Assembly: GCF_001956585.1 (NCBI RefSeq)
Contig: NZ_MSRR01000018.1
Coordinates: 104,606-168,605 of the forward strand
Reading direction: 5' to 3'
DNA from: Actinomyces naeslundii
GTDB lineage: Bacteria > Actinomycetota > Actinomycetes > Actinomycetales > Actinomycetaceae
Length of the DNA stretch: 64,000 nt
The translations under genes were made by a program, and so were the position numbers. Positions 8,443-17,482 of the stretch are shown in pieces. The notes below the pieces were generated by a model. That model did not search any database. It was not told the DNA's origin and saw only the letters and a list, made by a program, of their open reading frames with translations. Position 1 is the first letter of the stretch; each line of letters begins with the position of its first letter.

Positions 8443-9047
8443 GCCTCGTCAGCGCTGAGAAGTCCAAGACTGCGGAGCAGGTGAGGCATCGTTGTCGATG
8501 GGCAAGGCCCTTGAGTATCAGTCTCCGGGAGGCTGTCCGTCGGCAGATGGCACCTGGCCGCGGCCTGCGCACCCCTGTCCCAGGGGAAGTCGTCCGGAAG
8601 CATCTTCGCGTCCTTACTGCTCAGGCCCGTCAGCTCCCGGTAGTGCGTCTGCGCATCAGCCTGGTTCTGGTAGTTCTTCACGGGAGCGTAGTGGGCGTTG
8701 AGCCAGACCTCGAAGCAGGGCACGGAAACAACGCCGTGCACAACGGTCCGCTTGCTACTCAGCCTTCGGCATTTGGCCAGAAAGTCATGACGGTCCCGAC
8801 CATCATGGTCGACGACGATCCATACCTCCCTGTAGTCGCCGAGATCTGACCGAGGCCCGCTGAGCTCCTTGACGACGGTGAGCGGATCACCGTTGATGAC
8901 CTTCACTTTAACTGAGACTCTGTCGCGGTCCACACGTCGGCACAGCTGCTGCAGGTAGGCGTTCTCGGTGACCCGCCCATTAGTCACGAGGAGAACGGTG
9001 CACAGTTCGGCTCGTTGGCTGCGCCGTTTCCTTTTCGGTGGTGTCAT
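8439..9047 (-). CDS. rloB: RloB-family protein of an AAA ATPase/RloB (AbiL-like) pair
   Basis: A 202-residue protein with the RloB family layout: an N-terminal TOPRIM-like motif LLVTNGRVTENAY, then VWIVVDHDGRD (Asp80 and Asp82) and VSVPCFEVWLNAHYAP (Glu113, His119). In the family the first motif normally reads EGxxTE; here residue 23 is Asn (codon AAT) in place of Glu, which may alter or abolish nuclease activity. It follows the ATPase gene by one base (TGA-G-ATG). An ATPase plus RloB pair is the architecture of AbiL-type phage defence. Third-position A/T is higher than in the flanking housekeeping genes, suggesting horizontal acquisition. Confidence 0.82.
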   Translation of the reverse strand: MTPPKRKRRSQRAELCTVLLVTNGRVTENAYLQQLCRRVDRDRVSVKVKVINGDPLTVVKELSGPRSDLGDYREVWIVVDHDGRDRHDFLAKCRRLSSKRTVVHGVVSVPCFEVWLNAHYAPVKNYQNQADAQTHYRELTGLSSKDAKMLPDDFPWDRGAQAAARCHLPTDSLPETDTQGPCPSTTMPHLLRSLGLLSADEA

Positions 9048-9048
9048 C

Positions 9049-10350
9049 TCACTTCGCCCCTGCCGGCGTTAAGAGGTACCGGCGGAGGCTGGAGGTGTCT
9101 ACCCGAGGGATAGCACCAAAAGCACCGGCGAGATAACGGCGCTGCTTGTTCGTGCCCTTGCGGTTGGAGGGGAAGTCTGCGAGCGAGAAGAGTTCACTGG
9201 CACCGAAGGGGGACTTCTCCGTCATCCACGCCTCGCCCGCCTCCAGGAGTTGGACGGGGGAATTGTCCAGGAGCGCCGTGTCATGGGTTGTGAAGACGAT
9301 CTGGGCACCCCGGGTATTGAGGTCCGGGTCCTTGAACATGTCCACCAGTGTGGCGGTCAGTGTTGGGTGGAGGCTCGCGTCGAGCTCGTCAACACACAGC
9401 ACCTGGCCCAGTTGCAAGGCATCGATGGCGGGACCGACCGTCGCCAGCCAGGTGAGAGTTCCTTGACTCTGCTGGCTGCTCGCCAATGGGTACTCCTCAC
9501 CGTCGGCACCGCGGTGGTGGAGGACAAGGTGACGCTGGAGCTCCTTGAGCACCTCGGCGGGAACCTCAGAATCCTCGTCTTCGCTCCACGGAAACCGTCG
9601 CAGAAGTTCAAGCACCTCCCGAGGGACCTCCTGCCTCTCGACCTCGAGACCGACGATGCCAAGATCGGCAACCTGAGCAATAGCATTCGTGATGCCAGTC
9701 CACTGCTCAGGGGCGTCCGTGAGCCGACTCATCACCCACCGCAGACGCGAGCTGCGCTCCTCATCACTGTGGTGGATGAAGCGCATGGCTCGCAAACTGC
9801 GCGCAATCGGAGCAAGGGTGGCGTGCTTGTACTTGAGAGCGATGGCGAGGAAGAGGTCCTTGGACGTCGTGATTCGACGAACCTCGTTCGTGGCACCCTT
9901 GAGGGTGGTGCCGGACTCGACCGTGGGCTCGTCATCCTCGGGGCCCTGGGTACGCACGAAGACCTTGCGCCAGCGCTGCCCCGCGGCCCAGAGCTCCTCA
10001 CGCGAAATGCCCCAGCGATGCGCCTCGACACTGTAGCTGTAGCGCTCGTTCTCGTGGGTGAAACCAATGGAGAAACGGGACGGCTGCGCCGCGTGGTCAC
10101 GATCGAGACTGAAGGGCTGATACAGGATGTCCCGCTGATCACCGACGGCATGGTGGAGGCAGTCAAGCGCGTCCAGGAGGGTCGACTTGCCTGAGGCGTT
10201 GGCACCGAAGATCGCCGCCACGCGCCATGTCTGCTCCCTCCAGGAGGAGCCGCCACGCGGCGTCAGAGTCTTGAGCGAACCTCGAGTGAGATCGAGGGTC
10301 ACCTCCTCTGCGTAGCAGCAGTAGTTCGCCACAGTGAAGTCCAACAACAT
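9049..10350 (-). CDS. AAA ATPase (RloA/AAA_15 family), partner of RloB
   Basis: A 433-residue ABC/SMC-like ATPase. It starts MLLDFTVANYCCYAEEVTLD, the standard opening of this family, with Walker A FGANASGKST at 48-57. The SQGT signature is near residue 300, Walker B LCVDELDASLHP near 318 and the switch histidine in TTHDTAL near 346. In defence pairs the ATPase is thought to sense infection and activate its nuclease-like partner. Together with RloB it forms a self-contained two-gene module inserted between the DivIVA-like gene and lysS. A 26-bp palindrome lies directly upstream. Confidence 0.87.
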   Translation of the reverse strand: MLLDFTVANYCCYAEEVTLDLTRGSLKTLTPRGGSSWREQTWRVAAIFGANASGKSTLLDALDCLHHAVGDQRDILYQPFSLDRDHAAQPSRFSIGFTHENERYSYSVEAHRWGISREELWAAGQRWRKVFVRTQGPEDDEPTVESGTTLKGATNEVRRITTSKDLFLAIALKYKHATLAPIARSLRAMRFIHHSDEERSSRLRWVMSRLTDAPEQWTGITNAIAQVADLGIVGLEVERQEVPREVLELLRRFPWSEDEDSEVPAEVLKELQRHLVLHHRGADGEEYPLASSQQSQGTLTWLATVGPAIDALQLGQVLCVDELDASLHPTLTATLVDMFKDPDLNTRGAQIVFTTHDTALLDNSPVQLLEAGEAWMTEKSPFGASELFSLADFPSNRKGTNKQRRYLAGAFGAIPRVDTSSLRRYLLTPAGAK

Positions 10351-10374
10351 ACCGCCACCCTAGTGTGAATGACT

Positions 10375-10400
10375 CGTTTTGGGAAGTTTTTTCCCAAACG
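10375..10400. promoter_or_regulatory. 26-bp palindrome upstream of the ATPase/RloB pair
   Basis: The arms CGTTTTGGGAA and TTCCCAAACG face each other around a short T-rich centre, 25 bp upstream of the ATPase start codon. On the minus strand a TTGACG hexamer (candidate -35) leads directly into it, so a bound protein would overlap the promoter. It is likely an operator or attenuating hairpin for the defence module. No linked regulator gene is present. Confidence 0.5.
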
Positions 10401-10543
10401 TCAACTCTCATGGCACTATCCTCACCACTCAAGCACCCAGCTTGAGATCCGACGGCCCGAGACGACAAAGCGCCGGCCGGCCATCACCTGCCCGGAGGCG
10501 GCAATGACCGGCCGACGCTATGGCCGCGGAGGCGGAGTACGGC

Positions 10544-12250
10544 TCAGCTCCGCTTGACTAGGGGGAAGGTGATGGTCTCGCGGATGCCCTGGCCGGTGAG
10601 CACCATGAGGAGGCGGTCGATGCCCATGCCCATGCCGCCCGATGGCGGGAAGCCCTGCTCCATGGCCACGAGGAAGTCCTCGTCCAGCACCATGGCCTCG
10701 GGGTCGCCCTTGGCGGCCGCGAGCGCCTGGGCCTCGAAGCGCTCGCGCTGGACCACGGGGTCGGCGAGCTCGGAGTAGGCGGTGGCGGTCTCGAAGCCGC
10801 GCACGTAGAGGTCCCACTTCTCGGTCAGGCCCGGCTTGCTGCGGTGGTAGCGGGTCAGCGGCGAGGTGTCCTCGGGGAAGTCGTAGACGAAGGTGGGCGC
10901 CCACAGCTTGTTGCCGACGAGCTCTTCGAAGATGTCCTCGACGACCTTGCCGGCCACGGCGTAGTCGTCGATCTCCAGGCCGATCCTCTCGGCGTGGGCG
11001 ACGAGCTGCTCGCGCGGGGTCTCCACCGTGATCTCCTCGCCGAGGGCCTCGGAGACGGAGGTGTAGAGGTCGATCTTGTCCCACTCGCCCGACAGGTCGT
11101 ACTCGGTGCCGTCGGCCAGCGTGACGACCTCCCCGCCCTCGGGCAGGTCGAAGGCGTCGCGGGCCGCCTGCTGGACGAGGTTGCGGGTCAGCTCGGCCAT
11201 GCCGTCGTAGTCGGAGTAGGCCTCGTAGGCCTCCAGGGCCGTGAACTCCGGGGAGTGGGAGGAGTCGGCGCCCTCGTTGCGGAAGTTGCGGTTGATCTCG
11301 AAGACGCGGTCGACGCCGCCGACCACGGCGCGCTTGAGGTAGATCTCCGTGGCGATGCGCAGGTAGAGATCCATGTCGAAGGCGTTCATGTGGGTGATGA
11401 ACGGGCGCGCGGCCGCCCCGCCGTGGATGACCTGCAGCATGGGGGTCTCCAGCTCCAGGTAGTCGCGGCGGAAGAAGTTCTCGCGGATGGAGCGCACGAC
11501 GGCGGCGCGGGTGCGCACCATGTCCCGGGCGGCGGGCCGGGTGAGCAGGTCGAGCTCACGACGGCGCACGCGCTGCTCCTCCGAGAGCGTCACCGCCTCG
11601 CCGGCCTCGTTGGTCCAGGTCTTGGGCAGGGGACGCAGCGCCTTGGAGGCGATCCGCCAGGCGGGGACCTCGACGTCGTCGTCCCCGGCGGAGGCGACCT
11701 CGGCGCCCTCGCGCAGGACGGGCTCGGCCATGACGGACAGCTCTCCGCGACGCGAGGAGATGACGCGGCCGTGGACGAAGAGGTGGTCGCCCAGGTCGAC
11801 GTCGGCCTTGAAGGCCGCGAGCGCGGTGTGCCCCTCGGCGGGCAGGGCCTTGGCCGAGAGCATGGCCTGCAGGGTGGCGCCGGCCCCGTCCTGGAGGGTG
11901 ACGAAGCACAGGCGACCGGTGTTGCGCAGGAAGACGACGCGCCCGGCGACGCCGACGACGTCGTCGGTCTCGTCACCGGCCTCGAGGTGGGAGTAGCCCT
12001 CGCGCACGGCGGCGATGGTGGTGGTGACGGGTACGGAGACCGGGTAGGGGTCCCAGCCCTCGCCGCGCAGGCGCTCGCGCTTGCCGGCGCGGACCTCGAA
12101 CTGCTCGCCCGGGCCCGGGTCGGCCTTGGGCTGCTTGGGCTGGTCCGCCAAGCCGTCCGAGGGGTTCGGGGTCTTGGCCGACTTCTGCGACTGGGTGCCG
12201 GCGGCGTCGGTGGCGGTCGGGTCGGGGCTGGGGGTGCTCTCGTCTGTCAC
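10544..12250 (-). CDS. lysS: Lysine--tRNA ligase (class II)
   Basis: Charges tRNA-Lys with lysine in the cytoplasm. From GTG 12250 the protein is 568 residues. A low-complexity N-terminal extension of about 60 residues (Ser/Pro/Lys/Gln-rich) precedes the OB-fold anticodon-binding domain. The class II core follows, with motif 2 around [20 protein letters not shown] and motif 3 [15 protein letters not shown] near the C-terminus. An upstream in-frame ATG at 12316 would add 22 residues that look non-coding; the VTDEST start is preferred but lacks a strong Shine-Dalgarno site. It follows panD by 105 bp on the same strand, as in many actinobacteria. Confidence 0.96.
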   Translation of the reverse strand: MTDESTPSPDPTATDAAGTQSQKSAKTPNPSDGLADQPKQPKADPGPGEQFEVRAGKRERLRGEGWDPYPVSVPVTTTIAAVREGYSHLEAGDETDDVVGVAGRVVFLRNTGRLCFVTLQDGAGATLQAMLSAKALPAEGHTALAAFKADVDLGDHLFVHGRVISSRRGELSVMAEPVLREGAEVASAGDDDVEVPAWRIASKALRPLPKTWTNEAGEAVTLSEEQRVRRRELDLLTRPAARDMVRTRAAVVRSIRENFFRRDYLELETPMLQVIHGGAAARPFITHMNAFDMDLYLRIATEIYLKRAVVGGVDRVFEINRNFRNEGADSSHSPEFTALEAYEAYSDYDGMAELTRNLVQQAARDAFDLPEGGEVVTLADGTEYDLSGEWDKIDLYTSVSEALGEEITVETPREQLVAHAERIGLEIDDYAVAGKVVEDIFEELVGNKLWAPTFVYDFPEDTSPLTRYHRSKPGLTEKWDLYVRGFETATAYSELADPVVQRERFEAQALAAAKGDPEAMVLDEDFLVAMEQGFPPSGGMGMGIDRLLMVLTGQGIRETITFPLVKRS

Positions 12251-12355
12251 GTGAAGGAGTCTAACGGCGCCCGCCAGCCCCGGCCGCTCCCTGGGGCCCG
12301 AGGACGCCCGAACCACATCCGATCCTGGTCACACCGGGTGGCCGGCGGGGCGGGG

Positions 12356-12811
12356 TCAGGCTCGGGCCTCGGCCAGGGGGATGCCGGAGGGGCGCAACCC
12401 CTGGAGGCGGGCGAGGTCGGAGTCGGCCGGGACCTGACCGGGGTCGGTGCCCCGCTCGACGATCCGGTTGGCCGCGTCGACGAAGACGACATGGGGCAGG
12501 TAGGTGCGGGCCTCGGCGTCGGACATCTGGGAGTAGGCGATGAGGATGATGACATCGCCGGGGCTGACCAGGTGGGCGGCGGCACCGTTGACGCAGATCT
12601 CTCCGGCGCCGCGCTCGCCGGGGATGACGTAGGTGGACAGGCGGTTGCCGTTGGTGCAGTTGCAGATGTCGACACGTTCGCCGGGCAGCAGGTCGGCCGC
12701 CTCGAGCAGGTCGACGTCCACCGTGATCGAGCCGACGTAGTCGAGGTCGGCCTGGGTCACGGTGGCACGGTGGATCTTGGACGTCATCATCGTCCGTGTA
12801 CGGGCGCTCAT
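12356..12811 (-). CDS. panD: Aspartate 1-decarboxylase proenzyme
   Basis: Makes beta-alanine from aspartate for pantothenate. The 151-residue proenzyme has the conserved N-terminal stretch [18 protein letters not shown] and the self-cleavage site YVGS (Gly27-Ser28), which yields the pyruvoyl group. The core contains [13 protein letters not shown] and [12 protein letters not shown]. Start ATG 12811 is chosen because residues before the internal Met8/Met9 already align with the family start. The C-terminus is about 10-20 residues longer than usual. It is 100 bp downstream of panC on the same strand, forming a panC-panD-lysS unit. Confidence 0.95.
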   Translation of the reverse strand: MSARTRTMMTSKIHRATVTQADLDYVGSITVDVDLLEAADLLPGERVDICNCTNGNRLSTYVIPGERGAGEICVNGAAAHLVSPGDVIILIAYSQMSDAEARTYLPHVVFVDAANRIVERGTDPGQVPADSDLARLQGLRPSGIPLAEARA

Positions 12812-12911
12812 CGCGGCTCAGCGTAGACGGCGGTGGGCCCGGCGCACTGTACGGTGCGGCACAGGGTGAGCGACCCGACAGGTACGCGGGCTGCGGGGCA
12901 CGCCGGGGTGC

Positions 12912-13943
12912 CTACGGGTGCAGGTCGATGAGGGTGTTGTCGATGAGGCGGGTGGTTCCCACGCGGGCGGCGACGGCGAGCAGGCCCACGGCGGGCAGCC
13001 CCTCCCCCGTGTCCTCGCGCACCGGCGCTCGGCGTGGCAGGCCGAGGCCGGCGTCGGTCAGGTCCTCGAAACCGGCGGGGTCGACGAGGGCCACGTAGTC
13101 GATCTCGACGCCGTCGGCCGCCTCCAGGGACGCCAGGGCGGCCCGGCGGATCGCGGCCGGGTCGAGGCGGGTGCCGGAGCCGGCCGCCTGCGCCGCAACG
13201 TCCTGACCTGCCTGGAGGGCCCGGGAGAGGGCCAGGGCCTGGCGGCGCTGCTCAGGGCTGAGGTAGGCGTTGCGTGAGCTCATGGCCAGGCCGTCGCTCT
13301 CGCGGCGGATGTCGACCGGCACGATCTCCACCGGGACGGCGAGGTCGCGCACCATGGCCTCGATGATCGCGAGCTGCTGGGCGTCCTTGCGGCCGAACAG
13401 CGCCCAGCGCGGCGCGGTCAGGTGCATGAGGGTGAGCACCACCTGGCACACACCGGCGAAGTGGGTGGGACGGGTGCGGCCCTCCAGGACGGTGGCGATG
13501 GGGCCCGGGTCGATGCGAACGGCCGGCTGCCCGGCCGGGTAGATGACCTCCGGGGTGGGGGCGAAGACGACGAGCCGTCCCACACCCAGGGCGCCGTCAA
13601 CGCCGGTGAGGGTCTGTGTCAGTCCGGCCAGATCCCCCTCGAGGTCGCGCGGGTAGGAGTCGAGGTCCTCGGTGGGGGCGAACTGGAGGGGGTTGACGAA
13701 GATGGTCACCACGACGGTACCGGCCGGCCCGACGCGCCGGGCGGCCTCACGCACGAGATCGAAGTGGCCCTCGTGGAGGGCACCCATGGTCATGACGACC
13801 GCGCGGGGGTCCGGGGCGTCGGCCAGGGCGGCGGCGAGCTCGTCGCGGCTGCGGGCCAGGACGGTTGCGGCGCCGGCGTCGCCGGGAGCGGCAAGACGTG
13901 AACGGGGGGCGGGAACAGGCGTCGGTGCGGGTTCAGTGCTCAC
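12912..13943 (-). CDS. panC: Pantoate--beta-alanine ligase
   Basis: Condenses pantoate with beta-alanine using ATP, the last step of pantothenate synthesis. From GTG 13943 the protein is 343 residues. The HIGH-type nucleotide motif is MTMGALHEGH at about 50-60, the Rossmann core includes FVNPLQFAPTEDLDSYPR, and the KMSKS-like region is MSSRNAYLS. It carries an Ala/Pro-rich N-terminal extension of about 30 residues and a C-terminal insertion (GLPRRAPVREDTGEGLPA). The open frame continues to 14063, but that stretch runs into palindromic repeat copy 2 and is not family sequence, so GTG 13943 is preferred. Confidence 0.94.
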   Translation of the reverse strand: MSTEPAPTPVPAPRSRLAAPGDAGAATVLARSRDELAAALADAPDPRAVVMTMGALHEGHFDLVREAARRVGPAGTVVVTIFVNPLQFAPTEDLDSYPRDLEGDLAGLTQTLTGVDGALGVGRLVVFAPTPEVIYPAGQPAVRIDPGPIATVLEGRTRPTHFAGVCQVVLTLMHLTAPRWALFGRKDAQQLAIIEAMVRDLAVPVEIVPVDIRRESDGLAMSSRNAYLSPEQRRQALALSRALQAGQDVAAQAAGSGTRLDPAAIRRAALASLEAADGVEIDYVALVDPAGFEDLTDAGLGLPRRAPVREDTGEGLPAVGLLAVAARVGTTRLIDNTLIDLHP

Positions 13944-14015
13944 GAGCCCCACGCTAGTCGCCCCACTGGGCCGTGCCGAATCCGCCGACCGCAAGCTGGC
14001 ATAGCACGGTGAAAG

Positions 14016-14147
14016 TGTCCACGGTGGCGACTTTTCCGAACCGAATCCGAGAACCGAAGCCATCTCGATTCACGTCTTCGCAGGTCACAGGGGTCGACTT
14101 GAGCGAGAGTCTGCCGGCGGCCGGTCGAAAAGTCGCCACAACGGACA
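14016..14147. repeat. TGTCC/GGACA palindromic element, copy 2
   Basis: A 132-bp element starting TGTCC and ending GGACA. Its arms (TGTCCACGGTGGCGACTTTT on the left; the right arm's complement reads TGTCCGTTGTGGCGACTTTT) pair over about 21 bp with three mismatches. It shares TGTCC and the GAC at arm positions 14-16 with the other copies, while the remaining arm positions differ. It occupies most of the divergent promoter region between panC and the DUF2520 gene, a place where a simple terminator would be unexpected. Confidence 0.75.
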
Positions 14148-14230
14148 GAATCGCTTCATGCAGGTCGCTTCGGTCCATCCGATGACGGCGGGCGCGCCGC
14201 CGGGAGCGGCGGGCATGAGAGCATCGGGGC

Positions 14231-15199
14231 ATGAGCGAGGTTGGCGGTATGGGTCTCGGCACGAGTCCGAGTGAGCACAGTGGCGCCGGTGCGGCGCGGC
14301 CCGGCCGGCTGGGCGTCGGCATCATCTCCGCCGGACGCGTCGGTGCGGTCCTGGGCTGCGCGCTGCGGGCGGTGGAGCATCAGGTGGTCGGCGTCCACGC
14401 CGTCTCCGAGGACTCGCGCGAGCGCGCCGAGATGCTGCTGCCGGGCGTGCCGGTCCTGACGGTTGAGGAGATCGTCGAGCGCGCCGAGATGGTGCTGCTG
14501 GCCGTACCGGACGATGCGCTCGAGCCACTCGTCCAGGGGTTGGCTGACCTGGGCCGCTGGCAGTCGGGGCAGCTGGTGGCCCACACCTCGGGCCGCTACG
14601 GCGCCGCCGTGCTGGCGCCCGCCCGACGCTGCGGGGCGATCCCGCTGGCCATCCACCCGGCGATGACCTTCTCCGGGTTCTCCACGGATGTGGCCCGGCT
14701 CGTCGGCTGTCCCATGGCCGTGACCGCCCCGCCGGCGGTGCTGCCCATCGCACAGGCGCTCGTCGTCGAGCTCGGCGGGGAGCCCTTCGTCCTGGAGGAG
14801 TCGGCGCGCCCGGCCTACCACGCGGCCCTCGCCCACGGCGCCAACCACCTGCTCACGGTGGTCACGCAAGCCGTCCGGGTGCTGGCGGCCGTTGGGGTCG
14901 AGGACGGGGCGGCGACGCTCGGCCCCCTGCTCACGGCGGCCCTCGACCGGGCCCTGCACGAGGGCGAGGCGGGCCTGACCGGCCCGGTCTCCCGGGGCGA
15001 CGCCGGAACGGTGGCCGCCCACCTGGAGGCACTCGGCTCTCTGCGCGACGGCGAGGGGCAGAGCCTCGACGACGTCGTCGCCTCCTACCGCCGGCTGGCC
15101 GCCGCCACCACCGACCGCTGCGAGGCCACCGGTCGGCTTACCGCCGAGCAGGCCCGGCGCCTGCGCGAGATCCTGGCCCCGGAGCAGCTCGAGGGCTGA
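14231..15199 (+). CDS. Rossmann-like/DUF2520 domain protein, candidate ketopantoate reductase-like enzyme
   Basis: A 322-residue protein. An N-terminal NAD(P)-binding fold carries the glycine motif VGIISAGRVGAVLG at about 28-41, and a C-terminal helical DUF2520 domain contains HPAMTFSGF and AHGANHLLTVVTQ. The family resembles ketopantoate reductase and prephenate dehydrogenase folds. It sits next to panC and panD, divergently oriented, in many actinobacteria that lack panE. A role in pantoate formation is therefore a reasonable inference but is not shown by the sequence. The first 25 residues are Gly/Ser-rich. The gene converges on the PH-domain gene with a 1-bp gap. Confidence 0.85.
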   Translation: MSEVGGMGLGTSPSEHSGAGAARPGRLGVGIISAGRVGAVLGCALRAVEHQVVGVHAVSEDSRERAEMLLPGVPVLTVEEIVERAEMVLLAVPDDALEPLVQGLADLGRWQSGQLVAHTSGRYGAAVLAPARRCGAIPLAIHPAMTFSGFSTDVARLVGCPMAVTAPPAVLPIAQALVVELGGEPFVLEESARPAYHAALAHGANHLLTVVTQAVRVLAAVGVEDGAATLGPLLTAALDRALHEGEAGLTGPVSRGDAGTVAAHLEALGSLRDGEGQSLDDVVASYRRLAAATTDRCEATGRLTAEQARRLREILAPEQLEG

Positions 15200-15200
15200 C

Positions 15201-16973
15201 CTAGGAGGGCTCAGCGGCCTGCGTGCCGGCGACGGCTCGCGCGAGCCACCGGTCGAGCTGCTCGGCGCTGGAGCGGCGCAGCGCCCGCTCGCTGATCCGC
15301 GCCGCGAGCGCCTTGGCGTCGGCGGCATCGAGGTTGGTGATCGAGGTGGGGACCTCCTGGGCGACCATGTCGAGCCGGAGGGAGGCCAGGGACCGCCTGC
15401 GCGCCAGCGGTCCCTGGCGGAGGCGCAGGGACTGGATGCGTTCGTAGGGGAAGACGGCGACTCGCCGCCGCCAGCGGCCGTGGCGGATGATGACGCAGGT
15501 ATCGGTGAGGGCGATGGCCGCGCGCCGCCAGGTCAGAGGACGGAAGATCCGCCCGCGGCGGCTGAGGCGCACGAAGCCGCGCTCGGCCGAGCCCGCCGGG
15601 GCCTGCGGGTCACCGACGCCATCGTCGTCCCGGCCGGTGAGGGCCTGGGCGAGCAGGGTGTCCGGGTCGGGCACGCCCAGGTCGGGGACCACGAGCCACA
15701 GTGCGCGCAGGGCGGTGTCTCGAATCCCCACGGGCAGGAGCAGGTTGCCGAACTGTCGGCTCTGGCCGTCCTGGGACCGGTCCTCGCGACCGGCCACGGT
15801 GACGTTCACCTTCCACCAGTCCTTGCCGCGCCACAGGATCGGCCCGGTGAGACCGACACCGTGGACCCGCCCGGGCGGCAGCGTCCGAGAGGTCTCGGCG
15901 GTGAGCCCGTAGCGCATCCGGATGCCGCTGGGAGTGGCAGCGGCCTGGAAGTTCCAGGCGCTGTTGAACTGGGTCCACACGATGGTCGCCACCGCGATGA
16001 CGATCGTGACATAGGAGGAGGTTATCGTCAGTGCTTCGCCGCCGGTCATGGAGTCCGTGATGATGCTGAGGACCCCTACGGCAAGCGTGCCGACGAGCGT
16101 CAGCGCAAGCACATAGACCGAGGAGCTGCGCAGCAGGGACCCGAGGAGGGTGGCACCGTCGACGCTGTAGAGCGGTTGCTCCTGGTAGTGGGAGGCCCGC
16201 AGCTGCGTCGAGCGCCGCATGGGGACGGGGGTGCTCCCCGGGTCCGCGGTCTCCCCCGGGTCGACGCACGCGGGCCTGGCGGTGGGAGCGGCATCGTCAA
16301 TACTGCCGGTGTCGCAGCCCGCTCCGCTCGCCCCGACGGCGCTGTCCTCCGGAGCGGGTCCGGGCGCGTCGATCTGTCCGGCGGCCAGGTCGAGGATGCG
16401 GTCGCGCAGGGCCTGCAGCTCGCGGGTGGTGAGGAACCCGATGACGACCCGCGAGTCCCGGCCGCCGGCGACCTCGACGGTCAGCTGCCCCAGACCGAGG
16501 ATGCGCCCGAGCAGGGGATGGACGACGTCGACGGACTGGATGCGCGGCAGACGGGCCGTACGCAGCTTGCGGCTGAGGATGCCCGAGCGCAGGTAGACGC
16601 CGTCGGCGTCCACGGCGTAGGCGCGCCGCCACCAGCTGAGCAGACCGAGCCCCGCCCACGCGACGATGAGCGCGACGAGGCCGAGCAGGTAGTAGCCGAT
16701 CTGGTCCCCCAGGGAGAAGCCGTGCTCGCGGATGAAGCGATAGGCGCGTACGACGTCGTCGAGGTTCTGGACCGTGACGAAGGCGAGGACGCCGGTGGCG
16801 ATCTTCCAGCCCTCCAGGAGCGGCGTGATGACAGTGACCCGGTGCCAGGTGACGTTCTCGGGCAGGGGCAGGTCCCGGGAGGCCGGCGCCTCGCCCTCCC
16901 GCTTGGAGTCCTCATCGGCCTGCCGGGCGGCCTCCAGACGGCTTCCCCAGCTCGAGCCCCGCTCGGGGCTCAC
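15201..16973 (-). CDS. Membrane protein with bacterial PH (bPH_2) domains, YdbT-like
   Basis: A 590-residue membrane protein with paired hydrophobic segments at about 60-115 and 280-345. Three bPH_2-type repeats are suggested by YAVDADGVYLRSGILSRKLRTARL with RIQSVDVVHPLLGRILGLG, by IRMRYGLTAETSRTLPPGRV, and by RRRVAVFPYERIQSLRLRQG. A hydrophilic spacer at about 210-260 is Ala/Asp/Pro-rich. YdbS/YdbT-type pairs are widespread and their biochemical role is poorly defined. The GTG at 16973 overlaps the stop of the small PH gene (GTGA), so the pair is translationally coupled. Confidence 0.85.
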   Translation of the reverse strand: MSPERGSSWGSRLEAARQADEDSKREGEAPASRDLPLPENVTWHRVTVITPLLEGWKIATGVLAFVTVQNLDDVVRAYRFIREHGFSLGDQIGYYLLGLVALIVAWAGLGLLSWWRRAYAVDADGVYLRSGILSRKLRTARLPRIQSVDVVHPLLGRILGLGQLTVEVAGGRDSRVVIGFLTTRELQALRDRILDLAAGQIDAPGPAPEDSAVGASGAGCDTGSIDDAAPTARPACVDPGETADPGSTPVPMRRSTQLRASHYQEQPLYSVDGATLLGSLLRSSSVYVLALTLVGTLAVGVLSIITDSMTGGEALTITSSYVTIVIAVATIVWTQFNSAWNFQAAATPSGIRMRYGLTAETSRTLPPGRVHGVGLTGPILWRGKDWWKVNVTVAGREDRSQDGQSRQFGNLLLPVGIRDTALRALWLVVPDLGVPDPDTLLAQALTGRDDDGVGDPQAPAGSAERGFVRLSRRGRIFRPLTWRRAAIALTDTCVIIRHGRWRRRVAVFPYERIQSLRLRQGPLARRRSLASLRLDMVAQEVPTSITNLDAADAKALAARISERALRRSSAEQLDRWLARAVAGTQAAEPS

Positions 16974-17482
16974 AGCCCGGCCATCCTCTCCTCGCCACGC
17001 TGGGACAGGACCCGGCGCAGGTTCTCCGCCTCAGCCACCGGCAGACCGTTGATCGTGGCGTCGGTACTGGCCGAGGCCGTGTGGAGCCTGACCTCGGCGA
17101 TGCCCAGCCAGCGGGCGAGCGGCCCCTGGGAGGTGTCCACGAACTGCATGCGTCCGTACGGGGTGACGGTGATGGAGCGGAACATGACGCCGTGGCGCCA
17201 CAGAAGGTGGTTGTCCGCCAGGGCGTAACCCATGGCCCGCACCTGGCGCGGAATGAGCCAGAGCTGCCAGACGAGCAGCGCCGCGAAAATCCCCGCCGGG
17301 ATGAAGAACGCGGAGGAGACGAGCACCCCGGGGACGGCGAAACCGATGACGAGGACGGCACTGACGATGCCCGCCCCCAGGAGACGAGCGGTGATGAGCC
17401 TGGACGAGACCGGGTGGAAGACGACGCCGTCGGGGGCGAAGGGGTCGGTGCCGGCAGCGGGCGCAGAGGCGGATGCGGTCAC
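16970..17482 (-). CDS. Small PH-domain membrane protein, YdbS-like
   Basis: A 170-residue protein with two adjacent transmembrane segments (about 30-75) followed by a single bPH_2 domain (YALADNHLLWRHGVMFRSITV, then FVDTSQGPLARWLGIAEVRL). It is the usual partner of the larger multi-PH protein encoded next. Start GTG 17482 overlaps the stop of the DUF3180 gene (GTGA), and its own stop overlaps the next start, so the run from folP to the large PH gene looks like one coupled operon. Confidence 0.86.
   Translation of the reverse strand: MTASASAPAAGTDPFAPDGVVFHPVSSRLITARLLGAGIVSAVLVIGFAVPGVLVSSAFFIPAGIFAALLVWQLWLIPRQVRAMGYALADNHLLWRHGVMFRSITVTPYGRMQFVDTSQGPLARWLGIAEVRLHTASASTDATINGLPVAEAENLRRVLSQRGEERMAGL

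Noticed and set aside
13944..14063. N-terminal extension of PanC up to ATG 14063
   Set aside because: The extra 40 residues are not family-like and would be encoded partly by palindromic copy 2. GTG 13943 fits homology.
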